8,067 nucleotides of DNA from Actinomycetota bacterium (GTDB taxonomy: Bacteria > Actinomycetota > Actinomycetes > S36-B12). The DNA lies in assembly GCA_016870425.1 (NCBI GenBank), contig VGBQ01000120.1, positions 1 to 8,067 of the forward strand, read 5' to 3'. Below the pieces are notes generated by a model that saw only the letters and a list, made by a program, of their open reading frames with translations, was not told the origin of the DNA and made no database searches. Both the position numbers and the translations under genes were made by a program. Positions 1 to 6,021 of the stretch are shown here, one piece after another; the first letter of the stretch is position 1; each line of letters begins with the position of its first letter.

Positions 1-1
1 C

Positions 2-412
2 GACACCCGGTCAGCGAAGCTCAAGGCCAATATCGTCACGAGCCAGCGCATCGCGGGTGTCGCCGTATGGGAGTTCGGCTTCGTGCTCGACGGCTTCTAC
101 AGCCAGATGGCGCGCAAGATCGCCCCACCGCTGGAGTTGCGCGCGTCCTTCGCTGATCCCATCCGCAGGGGTGACGCGACAGTCGTCACCGGCAAGGCGC
201 TGCGCGGGGACAGCGCTGTCGCGGGCGCGAAGGTGAGCATCACCTGGGTGTCGTCGACAGGCACGACCAAGGCCCTCGGCACCACCCGCACCAATGCCAA
301 GGGCAGATACGCCATCTCCGTGACGCCGACCAGGTCCGGCACGCTGCGCATCACCGCGACGTCCGAGGGTCAGCGAGCCGTCATCGCCCGCCCGATCACC
401 GTGCGCGGATAG
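2..412 (+). CDS. 3' end of a secreted, probably GH18-like glycosidase with C-terminal Ig-like domain (5' partial)
   Basis: The reading frame is open from the left edge to TAG at 410-412 and gives 136 visible residues, so the gene begins outside the window. Residues 11-27 contain GVAVWEFG (19-26), which resembles the last beta-strand of GH18/YaaH-type TIM barrels, where a Gly-rich strand ends in an aromatic residue that lines the substrate cleft. From about residue 46 to the end there is a beta-sandwich of the type found after secreted actinobacterial hydrolases: VVTGKALRGDSAVAGAKVSI, then a TNAKGRYAISVTPTRSGTLR-type segment. Such domains usually act as spacers or wall/carbohydrate-binding modules. 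The catalytic residues and signal peptide would lie upstream and cannot be seen, so the glycosidase assignment is inference from one strand; the Ig-like tail is firmer. An internal GTG at position 83 is not the true start, because coding similarity continues upstream of it. It converges on the hydrolase gene with only eight bases between the stops. Confidence 0.72.
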   Translation, partial: DTRSAKLKANIVTSQRIAGVAVWEFGFVLDGFYSQMARKIAPPLELRASFADPIRRGDATVVTGKALRGDSAVAGAKVSITWVSSTGTTKALGTTRTNAKGRYAISVTPTRSGTLRITATSEGQRAVIARPITVRG

Positions 413-420
413 GCAGGCGC

Positions 421-2868
421 TTAGCGCACCTGGCCGGTGAGCGGAGGCAGATCCTTGGTCGCGGCCCCGCTCACCGCTGTGACGGCGAAGTCGATCGTCG
501 CCCCCGAGCGGGCCGTGGACGACAAGGGCAGCGACAGGCGGTACCTGCTCGGCTCCACCTGCGTACTGATGAGGAAGAGGCGCGTCTCAGCCGTGATGGG
601 GCCGCTCGTCGGCAGGCCTTGCGCGGCGAGGAACTCCGGGTCGATGTCGGACAAGTCCATCATCGCTCCGGTGACCTGTGCCCGGACGCGCACCAGTCCT
701 GGCTCGTCGGCGACGAAATCCCACTCGAGTGCTGCTCCTGCGGGTGCCGTGGCATTGGCCGACTCCAGCGTGATGGTGCGGATGCGCACACCCTGAGGGA
801 GCACGGTGAGAGTGCCACGGAACATCCCCACCGTGGTAGCGTCCATGGCGTAGATCGACACCTGCACACTCGCCGCCGCACCCGGCCCCACCACGGCGGG
901 CATCGTCACAGGCACGCGGATCGTCGTACGCCGCGTGCCTGGTGCCACGCTCACCGAGCCGTTGACGGCGGGCAGGATGGACGCATCGAAGCCGGCGGTG
1001 ACCGAGTAGCGCAGTCGCGCGCGCTCACCCGCCGGGCGGTCCAGACGCACCTGCACAGGGACGAGGACGGATTGCCCGGCGGCGACGGTCGAGACGGACT
1101 CGACGACCTCCGCCACCGGCAGGATGCGCGCCGGGCCGGGTGCGCGCGCCACGCGCCGCGAGACATCGACCAGCCACGCCCTGCCGGCACCACTGGTGCT
1201 CATGCCCACCGCGACGATGCGCGTGAGATCGACGCCGCGGAAGTTGCGGGGGTCTACCCATGCCGTCTGTGCCCACAGGCGGAGCTCGTCCTCCCCCTCG
1301 GTCAGGGGCTCGACTGTCAGGCCCCGCGTCGGGAGGGTGGCCACGCGGCCGTTGGCGTCGCGCACGGCGAACCCCACAGTGCCCGTGCTCGACGGATCGA
1401 GGACGATGCGTGCGCTCAGCCGAGACGCCGAACCCAGATTGACAGGAGAGGCCAGATCGACAAGGGCGGTGCCCGCTGACTGCCACGTCATCAGGACCGC
1501 GGTGCGCTCCGGCAAAGGCCCGCGCACGAATGCCGACCCCAGCCACGCCGTGTCCCTGGAGGGGCCGGCTACGCCCGTCGCACACACGGTGTCGTCGTGC
1601 GATGGCGTGACCGCGTCGCCCCGGCACAGCCCCGCGCTGACACCTGACGAGATCACGGTGCTGGCGGGGCCGGGCACGAGCAGGAGGCGGTCGGGGCCAG
1701 CCTGACTCGCGGAGCGTAGCGGGATGCCAGCCAGCCCCCTCGGCTGCGCACCCGATCCGTCCAGCAGAGGAAGCATGGTGACGTCGCCGTCCTGGGCGAA
1801 GCGCACCGCCGCAGACATCGTTTGCACTCCCACCGCCCGCTCCTGCTCGGGAGTCAGCCGCACATCCGGTGCACAGGAGCCCGTCGCCTCCTCGTAGACG
1901 TATGTCGCGTCGTCGGCGCCCGTCTCGGAGACGGAGAGCCCTGGCGTCCACTCGGTGTTGAAGTAGTTGTGATTGGCACCGGGCACCCAGATGGAGGAGC
2001 GCAGACCTCCCCGCGAGCCGTAGAGATCGCGACCGCGATCCAGGTAGGTCTCGCCCTGAAGGTCGGACACATCCCCGTCGCAGGCGGGCAGGATCGTCAC
2101 CGTGGGGACAGCCGGGGGTGCCATGCGCGCAAAGGACACGGGGGCGAGCGGGATGACGCCGGCGATGGCGAAGGGCTCAACCCTCTCGTCCGCAAGCATC
2201 TGCGCAGCCCGGACGACACCCTCGCCACCGCGACTGTGCCCCATGAGGACGGTCCGCGAGAGGTCGAGGCGCCCGACGAGTCGGTCGCCGTACCCCTGAA
2301 TCGGCTGCACGGCGGCCTTGGCCAGCCGGGTGAGGTGGTATTCGATGAGCAGGGCGCGCGCGGTCGCACCGAGGTCACGCGTGTTGTCCTGCGCGTTGAT
2401 GCCGTTGGCACTGATGCTCACCACGACGCGCCCCTGACTGGCCAGTCGATCGGCGAGATAGCGGTATCCGGTGTAGCTCGGCACCGGGATCGTGTCGCCG
2501 GCACTGCACCACGCCGGGACAGGATCGGGCTGCTCCCCGCCAACGTCAGCACACCACTGATGGCGGCCGTGCAGGAGCACGACCACGGGGAAGGCTCGCT
2601 GGGGCACCGTCCCGCGGGCATCCACGGGCACCGTCACCTCTGCCAGATCCTCGACACGCAGGGGCAGGTCGACCTCGACCCGCTCCCAGCCGCGGAAGAC
2701 CGTGAGGCGTTGCGTCGCCAGCGGGCCCTTGGCTCCCGGGTCGGGCAGCGATGCACGAGGGTCCGTCTGCGACGGCGAGGTCTCCACCCCGGGCAGGCCG
2801 GCACTCGCCGGGCTGGCCACCGCGATGATCGCAGCACCGACGGCAGCGGACAGCAGGAGGCGCCTCAT
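421..2868 (-). CDS. Large secreted alpha/beta-hydrolase (putative esterase/lipase) with C-terminal beta-sandwich domains
   Basis: The protein is 815 residues from ATG at 2868. Residues 1-23 (MRRLLLSAAVGAAIIAVASPASA) are a clear Sec signal peptide with an A-S-A cleavage site, so the enzyme is exported. Residues about 85-360 form an alpha/beta-hydrolase fold: VVVLLHG (95-101) supplies the oxyanion-hole strand, GHSRGG holds the nucleophile Ser212, the acid is Asp264 or Asp266 (CDGD), and the base is His300 (ANHNYF). After the core, about 400-575 is a beta-rich, jelly-roll-like domain, about 582-692 resembles a Calx-beta/Ig-type repeat, and 694-815 is another beta domain. The mature protein has six cysteines (106, 121, 263, 332, 415, 429), consistent with disulfides outside the cell. 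The substrate is unknown; ester hydrolysis is inferred from the triad. An in-frame GTG at 2880 (GGGG three bases upstream) is a possible start that adds four residues and keeps the signal peptide. A longer frame from GTG 2937 would bury the signal peptide and is unlikely. Confidence 0.9.
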   Translation of the reverse strand: MRRLLLSAAVGAAIIAVASPASAGLPGVETSPSQTDPRASLPDPGAKGPLATQRLTVFRGWERVEVDLPLRVEDLAEVTVPVDARGTVPQRAFPVVVLLHGRHQWCADVGGEQPDPVPAWCSAGDTIPVPSYTGYRYLADRLASQGRVVVSISANGINAQDNTRDLGATARALLIEYHLTRLAKAAVQPIQGYGDRLVGRLDLSRTVLMGHSRGGEGVVRAAQMLADERVEPFAIAGVIPLAPVSFARMAPPAVPTVTILPACDGDVSDLQGETYLDRGRDLYGSRGGLRSSIWVPGANHNYFNTEWTPGLSVSETGADDATYVYEEATGSCAPDVRLTPEQERAVGVQTMSAAVRFAQDGDVTMLPLLDGSGAQPRGLAGIPLRSASQAGPDRLLLVPGPASTVISSGVSAGLCRGDAVTPSHDDTVCATGVAGPSRDTAWLGSAFVRGPLPERTAVLMTWQSAGTALVDLASPVNLGSASRLSARIVLDPSSTGTVGFAVRDANGRVATLPTRGLTVEPLTEGEDELRLWAQTAWVDPRNFRGVDLTRIVAVGMSTSGAGRAWLVDVSRRVARAPGPARILPVAEVVESVSTVAAGQSVLVPVQVRLDRPAGERARLRYSVTAGFDASILPAVNGSVSVAPGTRRTTIRVPVTMPAVVGPGAAASVQVSIYAMDATTVGMFRGTLTVLPQGVRIRTITLESANATAPAGAALEWDFVADEPGLVRVRAQVTGAMMDLSDIDPEFLAAQGLPTSGPITAETRLFLISTQVEPSRYRLSLPLSSTARSGATIDFAVTAVSGAATKDLPPLTGQVR

Positions 2869-3029
2869 GCCCCGTGACACTATCCCCACGGAGCAGTGGG
2901 CGGACCCCTCACTCCTCGACGCGCCATCCACGGCCACGTCATCGCCACAACGCGCACCATCCCGGGCGCGGACAACCGTGGGCCCGAGGCGCCGCGCTAG
3001 CCCGCGTTACTGACGCATCTGAGGGCTCC

Positions 3030-3045
3030 CATTCGCCCGCGAATG
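3030..3045. repeat. Short palindrome, operator-like
   Basis: CATTCGC-CC-GCGAATG is a perfect 7-base inverted repeat with a two-base centre. It lies about 160 bases upstream of the hydrolase ATG in non-coding DNA. The compact symmetry would suit a dimeric repressor or activator. As RNA it could only make a short hairpin, with six pairs at most. The symmetry is seen directly; an operator role is inference. Confidence 0.35.
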
Positions 3046-3047
3046 CT

Positions 3048-3115
3048 GCTTCATGCTCCAGATATGCAATAACCGGCAGCTGGAGCGGTCATAGTGCAAC
3101 TTCGAGGCATGAAGC
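3048..3115. repeat. Nested inverted repeats (possible structured leader)
   Basis: GCTTCATGC (3048-3056) is exactly repeated as its reverse complement GCATGAAGC (3107-3115). Inside this, GCTCCAG (3055-3061) is matched by CTGGAGC (3080-3086) across an 18-base loop. The two left arms share two bases, so the stems can be nested with slight trimming or can compete. If transcription of the hydrolase gene starts upstream, this would fold in its 5' leader. There is no adjacent T-run, so a simple intrinsic terminator is unlikely. Confidence 0.4.
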
Positions 3116-3135
3116 GGTGCCACAGCGAGAAGTCA

Positions 3136-3159
3136 TCATGGTCACCACTCATGGACACC
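3136..3159. repeat. Imperfect direct repeat, 13-base period
   Basis: TCATGGTCACC (3136-3146) and TCATGGACACC (3149-3159) match at 10 of 11 positions and are separated by two bases. The pair lies in non-coding DNA between the exporter stop and the hydrolase start. Tandem half-sites like this can bind an activator, but a short repeat of this kind can also be chance. Confidence 0.25.
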
Positions 3160-3202
3160 GCGATCGGTTGCATCTTGGGCGAGCACTCTGCGCGCCTCGT
3201 CC

Positions 3203-4726
3203 CTACTCCTCGACGCGCTCGACCCGCGCGGGGAAGAGCCACCACGCCAGCAGCGCGCCGGCGGCCACGATGCCCGCGGCCGCCATGAGGGCGGTTGCCA
3301 TGCCCGAGACGAAGGCAGCGCCCGCCACCTCCCGGATCGGTGTCGCGATATCGGCAGGGAGTTGCGCTACGGCGAGAGAGCCCGCCGCGAGGGACTCGCG
3401 CACGGCGTCCACCACCCCGGCCGGGATCGATGTGATGGCATCGCCCGCGGCCACGATCTGCGCCTCGATCTCACTGCGGTAGCCCAACGACAGAAGCGAG
3501 CCCAGCACGGCCACCCCGAGGGAGCCACCCAGCTCGGCGACGCCGTCGTTGACCGCCGACCCCATGCCCGCGCGCTCGCGCGGCACTGAGGCGAGCACGG
3601 CATTGGTCGCCTGTGGCAGCACCATGCCCAGGCCCAGCCCCATGAGACCGAGGCTGCCGCCGACATGGAGGTAGGACGAATCAGCCGTGAGCCACGCAGA
3701 CCAGGCGAGACCGGCGACGACGAGGACCAGACCCGCCACGACGACCCGTCGAGTCCCGAATCTCTCCGCCCAGCGGGGGCTGAAGAGCGAGGCAGCGAAG
3801 AGCCCGCCTGCAGCGGGCAGCATCGCCACGCCGGACTCCAGCGGGGAATCGCCCTGCACGAGCTGGAGGAACTGCGGCAGGAAGAAGAGCACGCCCATGA
3901 GCGCGCCGTAGACGAGCGCGACCGTGACGATGGCGATCGTGAAGAGCCGGTTGCGGAAGAGCTCCATGGGCAGCATCGGTCGCGGTGCTCGACGCTCCCA
4001 CCACACGAAGGCCGCGAGGAAGACGATCGCGGTGAGTGTCGACGTCACAGTGAGCGCCGTGATCCCACGGTCGGGCACCTCGATGACGGTGACCACGAAG
4101 GCGACGAGGCCCACGGTGGAAAGGATGGCCCCGAGGGGGTCCAGGCGCGGCTTGCTGGGGTCCCGCGACTCCGGCACGAGCGCGAGTGTGGCGATGAGTG
4201 CGAGCACGACGAGCGGCGGATTGACCCAGAAGATCGCGTGCCATGTGGTGTATTCAAGGAGCAGGCCGCCGAGGATCGGCCCGATGGCGACAGCGGCGCC
4301 CGCCACGGCGGCCCAGATGCCGATGGCCTGCGCGCGTGCGCGGGGATCGGCGAAGACCTGCACGAGGATCGACAGGGTCGACGGCATGATGAAGGCTCCA
4401 CCGATACCCATCACCGCACGGCACAGGATCAGCAGGTCAGCCGTGGACGCGAAGCCGGCCGCCAGGGACCCCGCACCGAAGATGATCAGCCCGATGACGA
4501 GCGCGCGGCGTCGTCCGAAGCGGTCCCCGAGGCTTCCCGCGAGCAGGAGCGTGCCGGCGAAGAGCACCGAGTAGGCATCGACCACCCACTGGAGCTCGGC
4601 GGTGCTCGCACCCAACTCCTCCTGCAGGGTAGGCAGGGCGACATTGACGATGGTGTTGTCGAGCGAGATGAGCGCGAGTGCTCCCGCGAGCACGAAGAGG
4701 ATCGCCCAAGGGGACCGTGATGCCAC
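3203..4726 (-). CDS. MFS multidrug exporter, DHA2 (EmrB/QacA) 14-TM family
   Basis: This 507-residue inner-membrane protein should export drugs or other amphipathic compounds in exchange for protons. Family motifs are clear: D1 LDNTIVNVALP (22-32) in TM1 with Asp23, motif A GSLGDRFGRRRALVIG (64-79) between TM2 and TM3, and the antiporter motif C region AVAIGPILGGLL (145-156) in TM5. Hydrophobic segments run to about residue 497, and a long, mildly charged external loop (about 418-466) precedes the last helix, as is usual for 14-TM DHA2 proteins. The short tail RVERVEE is cytoplasmic. The start is GTG at 4726, because an in-frame TAG lies four codons upstream and no other start intervenes. There is no Shine-Dalgarno sequence; a -10-like TAGTCT sits just upstream, suggesting a leaderless mRNA. 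No TetR or MarR regulator gene is adjacent. The substrate cannot be predicted from the sequence. Confidence 0.95.
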   Translation of the reverse strand: MASRSPWAILFVLAGALALISLDNTIVNVALPTLQEELGASTAELQWVVDAYSVLFAGTLLLAGSLGDRFGRRRALVIGLIIFGAGSLAAGFASTADLLILCRAVMGIGGAFIMPSTLSILVQVFADPRARAQAIGIWAAVAGAAVAIGPILGGLLLEYTTWHAIFWVNPPLVVLALIATLALVPESRDPSKPRLDPLGAILSTVGLVAFVVTVIEVPDRGITALTVTSTLTAIVFLAAFVWWERRAPRPMLPMELFRNRLFTIAIVTVALVYGALMGVLFFLPQFLQLVQGDSPLESGVAMLPAAGGLFAASLFSPRWAERFGTRRVVVAGLVLVVAGLAWSAWLTADSSYLHVGGSLGLMGLGLGMVLPQATNAVLASVPRERAGMGSAVNDGVAELGGSLGVAVLGSLLSLGYRSEIEAQIVAAGDAITSIPAGVVDAVRESLAAGSLAVAQLPADIATPIREVAGAAFVSGMATALMAAAGIVAAGALLAWWLFPARVERVEE

Positions 4727-4732
4727 GGGCAG

Positions 4733-4738
4733 AGACTA
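4733..4738 (-). promoter_or_regulatory. Candidate -10 box for a leaderless exporter mRNA
   Basis: On the minus strand TAGTCT fits the TANNNT pattern of actinobacterial -10 boxes and ends six bases before the GTG start at 4726. Transcription would then begin at or next to the start codon, which agrees with the lack of a ribosome binding site. No good -35 hexamer is seen, so support is moderate. Confidence 0.4.
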
Positions 4739-4767
4739 GAGCCACTCCCCCGCTCGGCACCGACCAC

Positions 4768-4773
4768 TAGGCT
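4768..4773 (+). promoter_or_regulatory. Candidate -10 box for the antiporter gene
   Basis: TAGGCT fits TANNNT and would place the transcript start near 4780, just before the ribosome binding site. The whole divergent space is only 65 bases, so a promoter must lie here or within the exporter coding region. No clear -35 is visible. Confidence 0.3.
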
Positions 4774-4780
4774 CCCCACG

Positions 4781-4785
4781 GGAGG
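4781..4785 (+). promoter_or_regulatory. Ribosome binding site of the antiporter gene
   Basis: GGAGG with a six-base spacer to ATG 4792 is a strong Shine-Dalgarno sequence. It decides the start in favour of 4792 over the in-frame ATG at 4810, which has only GGTGG upstream. Confidence 0.75.
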
Positions 4786-4791
4786 GATGTC

Positions 4792-6021
4792 ATGGACCTG
4801 GTGGCCGTCATGGCAACGGCATCCGACAGCGATCTCACGACCGAGCTCTATTCACTGGTCGTCATCGCCGCGATTGCCGCTGCCACGCCGCTGATCGTCG
4901 GACTCCTGCGCCTGCCCGTCGCCGAGGTCGTGCTCATGCTCGGCTTCGGCATCCTCTTCGGCCCAGAGGTCCTCGGCTGGATTCAACTCGATGAGGCCAT
5001 CGACCTGCTCGCCGAACTCGGTCTCGCCTTCCTCTTCTTCGCCGCGGGCCTCGAACTCGAGAAGCACGCGATCAAGGGCCGATCCGGCAAGCTCGCCCTG
5101 ACCGGGTGGCTCGTGAGCGCTGCCCTGGCTCTCGTCGCTGCGGGTGTCCTCGAGTGGGCCGGCATCATCACCGACTTCCTCGGCGTCGCCATCTGCCTGA
5201 CCAGCACGGCCCTGGGCACGCTGCTGCCTGTCCTGCGCGACAAGGGACTGCTCAAGACACCCTTCGGCACCTACTTCATGGGCGCGGGCGCCATCGGGGA
5301 GTTCGGTCCGGTGCTCGCCATCTCACTGCTCTTGACCACGAAGTCCTTCTGGCTCGCACTCCTGTCCGTAGTGCTCTTCGCGGTCATCGCCCTGGTCTTC
5401 GCCAAGGTCCCCGGGTGGCTACGCACCGACAGGCTCGTCAACGTCATCGAGCGTGGTCAGGAGTCCAGCTCCCAGACAGCCGTGCGTCTCACAGCGCTCC
5501 TGCTCATCGCCCTTCTCGCGGTCGCCGAGGGCTTTGGGCTCGACGTCGTGCTGGGGGCCTTCGTCGCCGGGATCATCACCAAGCAGCTCGCGCCCGCCAG
5601 CCAGGAGTGGGCGCTCCAAAAGAAGGTCGAGGGCATTGCCTTCGGCGTCTTCATCCCGATCTTCTTCATCGTGTCCGGCGCACGACTTGATGTCGACTCC
5701 ATCGTCGACAATCCCAGCCTGCTGCTGATCTTCTTCGCACTTCTCCTCGTCGTGCGAGGCGTCCCGCAGTTCTTCCTCTACCGCCGCGCGATCCCGCAGG
5801 CCAAGGAGCGCGCAGGGTATTCCCTCTACGTCGCGACCGCACTGCCCATCATCGTGGCGGTGACATCGGTCGAGTTGGGCGCTGGGCTCATGAGCACGTC
5901 GGTGGCCGCGGCGCTTGTGGGGGCGGGAGCGCTCTCGGTGCTGGTCTTCCCTCTCGTCGCGCAGGCACTCGTGCCCAAACAGCCGACTCAGGACGACGAG
6001 CGCAGCGCCGCGACGGCGTAG
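4792..6021 (+). CDS. Cation:proton antiporter, CPA2 (KefB/NapA-type) membrane domain only
   Basis: This is a 409-residue membrane protein with about 12-13 hydrophobic segments, expected to exchange Na+ or K+ for H+ across the cytoplasmic membrane. CPA2 features in order are: PVAEVVLMLGFGILFGPEVL (42-61), typical of early helices; LAFLFFAAGLELE (78-90); LTSTALGTLLPVLRDKG (136-152), the unwound helix of the ion site; and GAGAIGEFGPVLAISLL (164-180), where the ion-binding carboxylate is expected. FIPIFFIVSGARLDV (287-301) is the conserved late helix. In the ion-site helix the carboxylate is Glu170 (GEFGP) rather than the Asp-Asp or Asn-Asp seen in well-studied electrogenic antiporters. The protein ends after the last helix with a short polar tail and has no TrkA-N/RCK domain, so it lacks the nucleotide/K+-gated module of KefB or KefC. 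Its final 11 codons and stop overlap the convergent rlmB gene. Confidence 0.94.
   Translation: MDLVAVMATASDSDLTTELYSLVVIAAIAAATPLIVGLLRLPVAEVVLMLGFGILFGPEVLGWIQLDEAIDLLAELGLAFLFFAAGLELEKHAIKGRSGKLALTGWLVSAALALVAAGVLEWAGIITDFLGVAICLTSTALGTLLPVLRDKGLLKTPFGTYFMGAGAIGEFGPVLAISLLLTTKSFWLALLSVVLFAVIALVFAKVPGWLRTDRLVNVIERGQESSSQTAVRLTALLLIALLAVAEGFGLDVVLGAFVAGIITKQLAPASQEWALQKKVEGIAFGVFIPIFFIVSGARLDVDSIVDNPSLLLIFFALLLVVRGVPQFFLYRRAIPQAKERAGYSLYVATALPIIVAVTSVELGAGLMSTSVAAALVGAGALSVLVFPLVAQALVPKQPTQDDERSAATA

Larger units (their letters stand above)
2869..3202. other. 334-base intergenic region upstream of the hydrolase gene
   Basis: No convincing gene lies here. It separates the stop of the MFS exporter gene from the start of the hydrolase gene, both on the minus strand, and is long enough for the hydrolase to have its own promoter. 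The segment 3041-3115 is about half A+T, clearly richer than the surrounding coding DNA, and holds several inverted repeats; a direct repeat lies beside it at 3136-3159. I found no strong -35/-10 pair on the minus strand; TTGCAC (complement of 3094-3099) is the best -35-like hexamer, but no good -10 follows at normal spacing. No GC-rich hairpin with a T-run follows the exporter stop. Confidence 0.6.

Noticed and set aside
1025..1951. 308-residue open frame on the same strand as the hydrolase, in another frame
   Set aside because: It is Arg/Gly-rich without motifs, and is a by-product of high GC in the overlapping real frame.
1822..2877. Long plus-strand open frame (351 residues) opposite the hydrolase
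   Set aside because: It is low-complexity, rich in Arg, Gly and His, and antisense to the catalytic part of the hydrolase, which carries the recognisable triad.
2869..2937. Upstream GTG start for the hydrolase at 2937
   Set aside because: It would put 23 residues with no coding character before a textbook signal peptide; the ATG at 2868 or GTG at 2880 is preferred.
3160..3202. Possible intrinsic terminator after the exporter stop
   Set aside because: Only a weak 4-base GGCG/CGCC match is seen on the minus strand and there is no T-run.
3051..3245. Small minus-strand open frame (64 residues, or 40 from an inner ATG) after the exporter
   Set aside because: It has no good ribosome binding site, no recognisable motif and runs through the inverted-repeat region; kept as non-coding unless conserved in relatives.
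3665..4720. Long plus-strand open frame (351 residues) opposite the MFS exporter
   Set aside because: The product is an implausible run of Glu, Arg, His and Asp with no fold, and it mirrors the exporter codons; the minus strand has clear MFS motifs.
421..4726. Exporter and hydrolase as one functional operon or secretion system
   Set aside because: They are co-directional but separated by 334 bases with probable regulatory elements; the exporter family moves small molecules, and the hydrolase has its own Sec signal.
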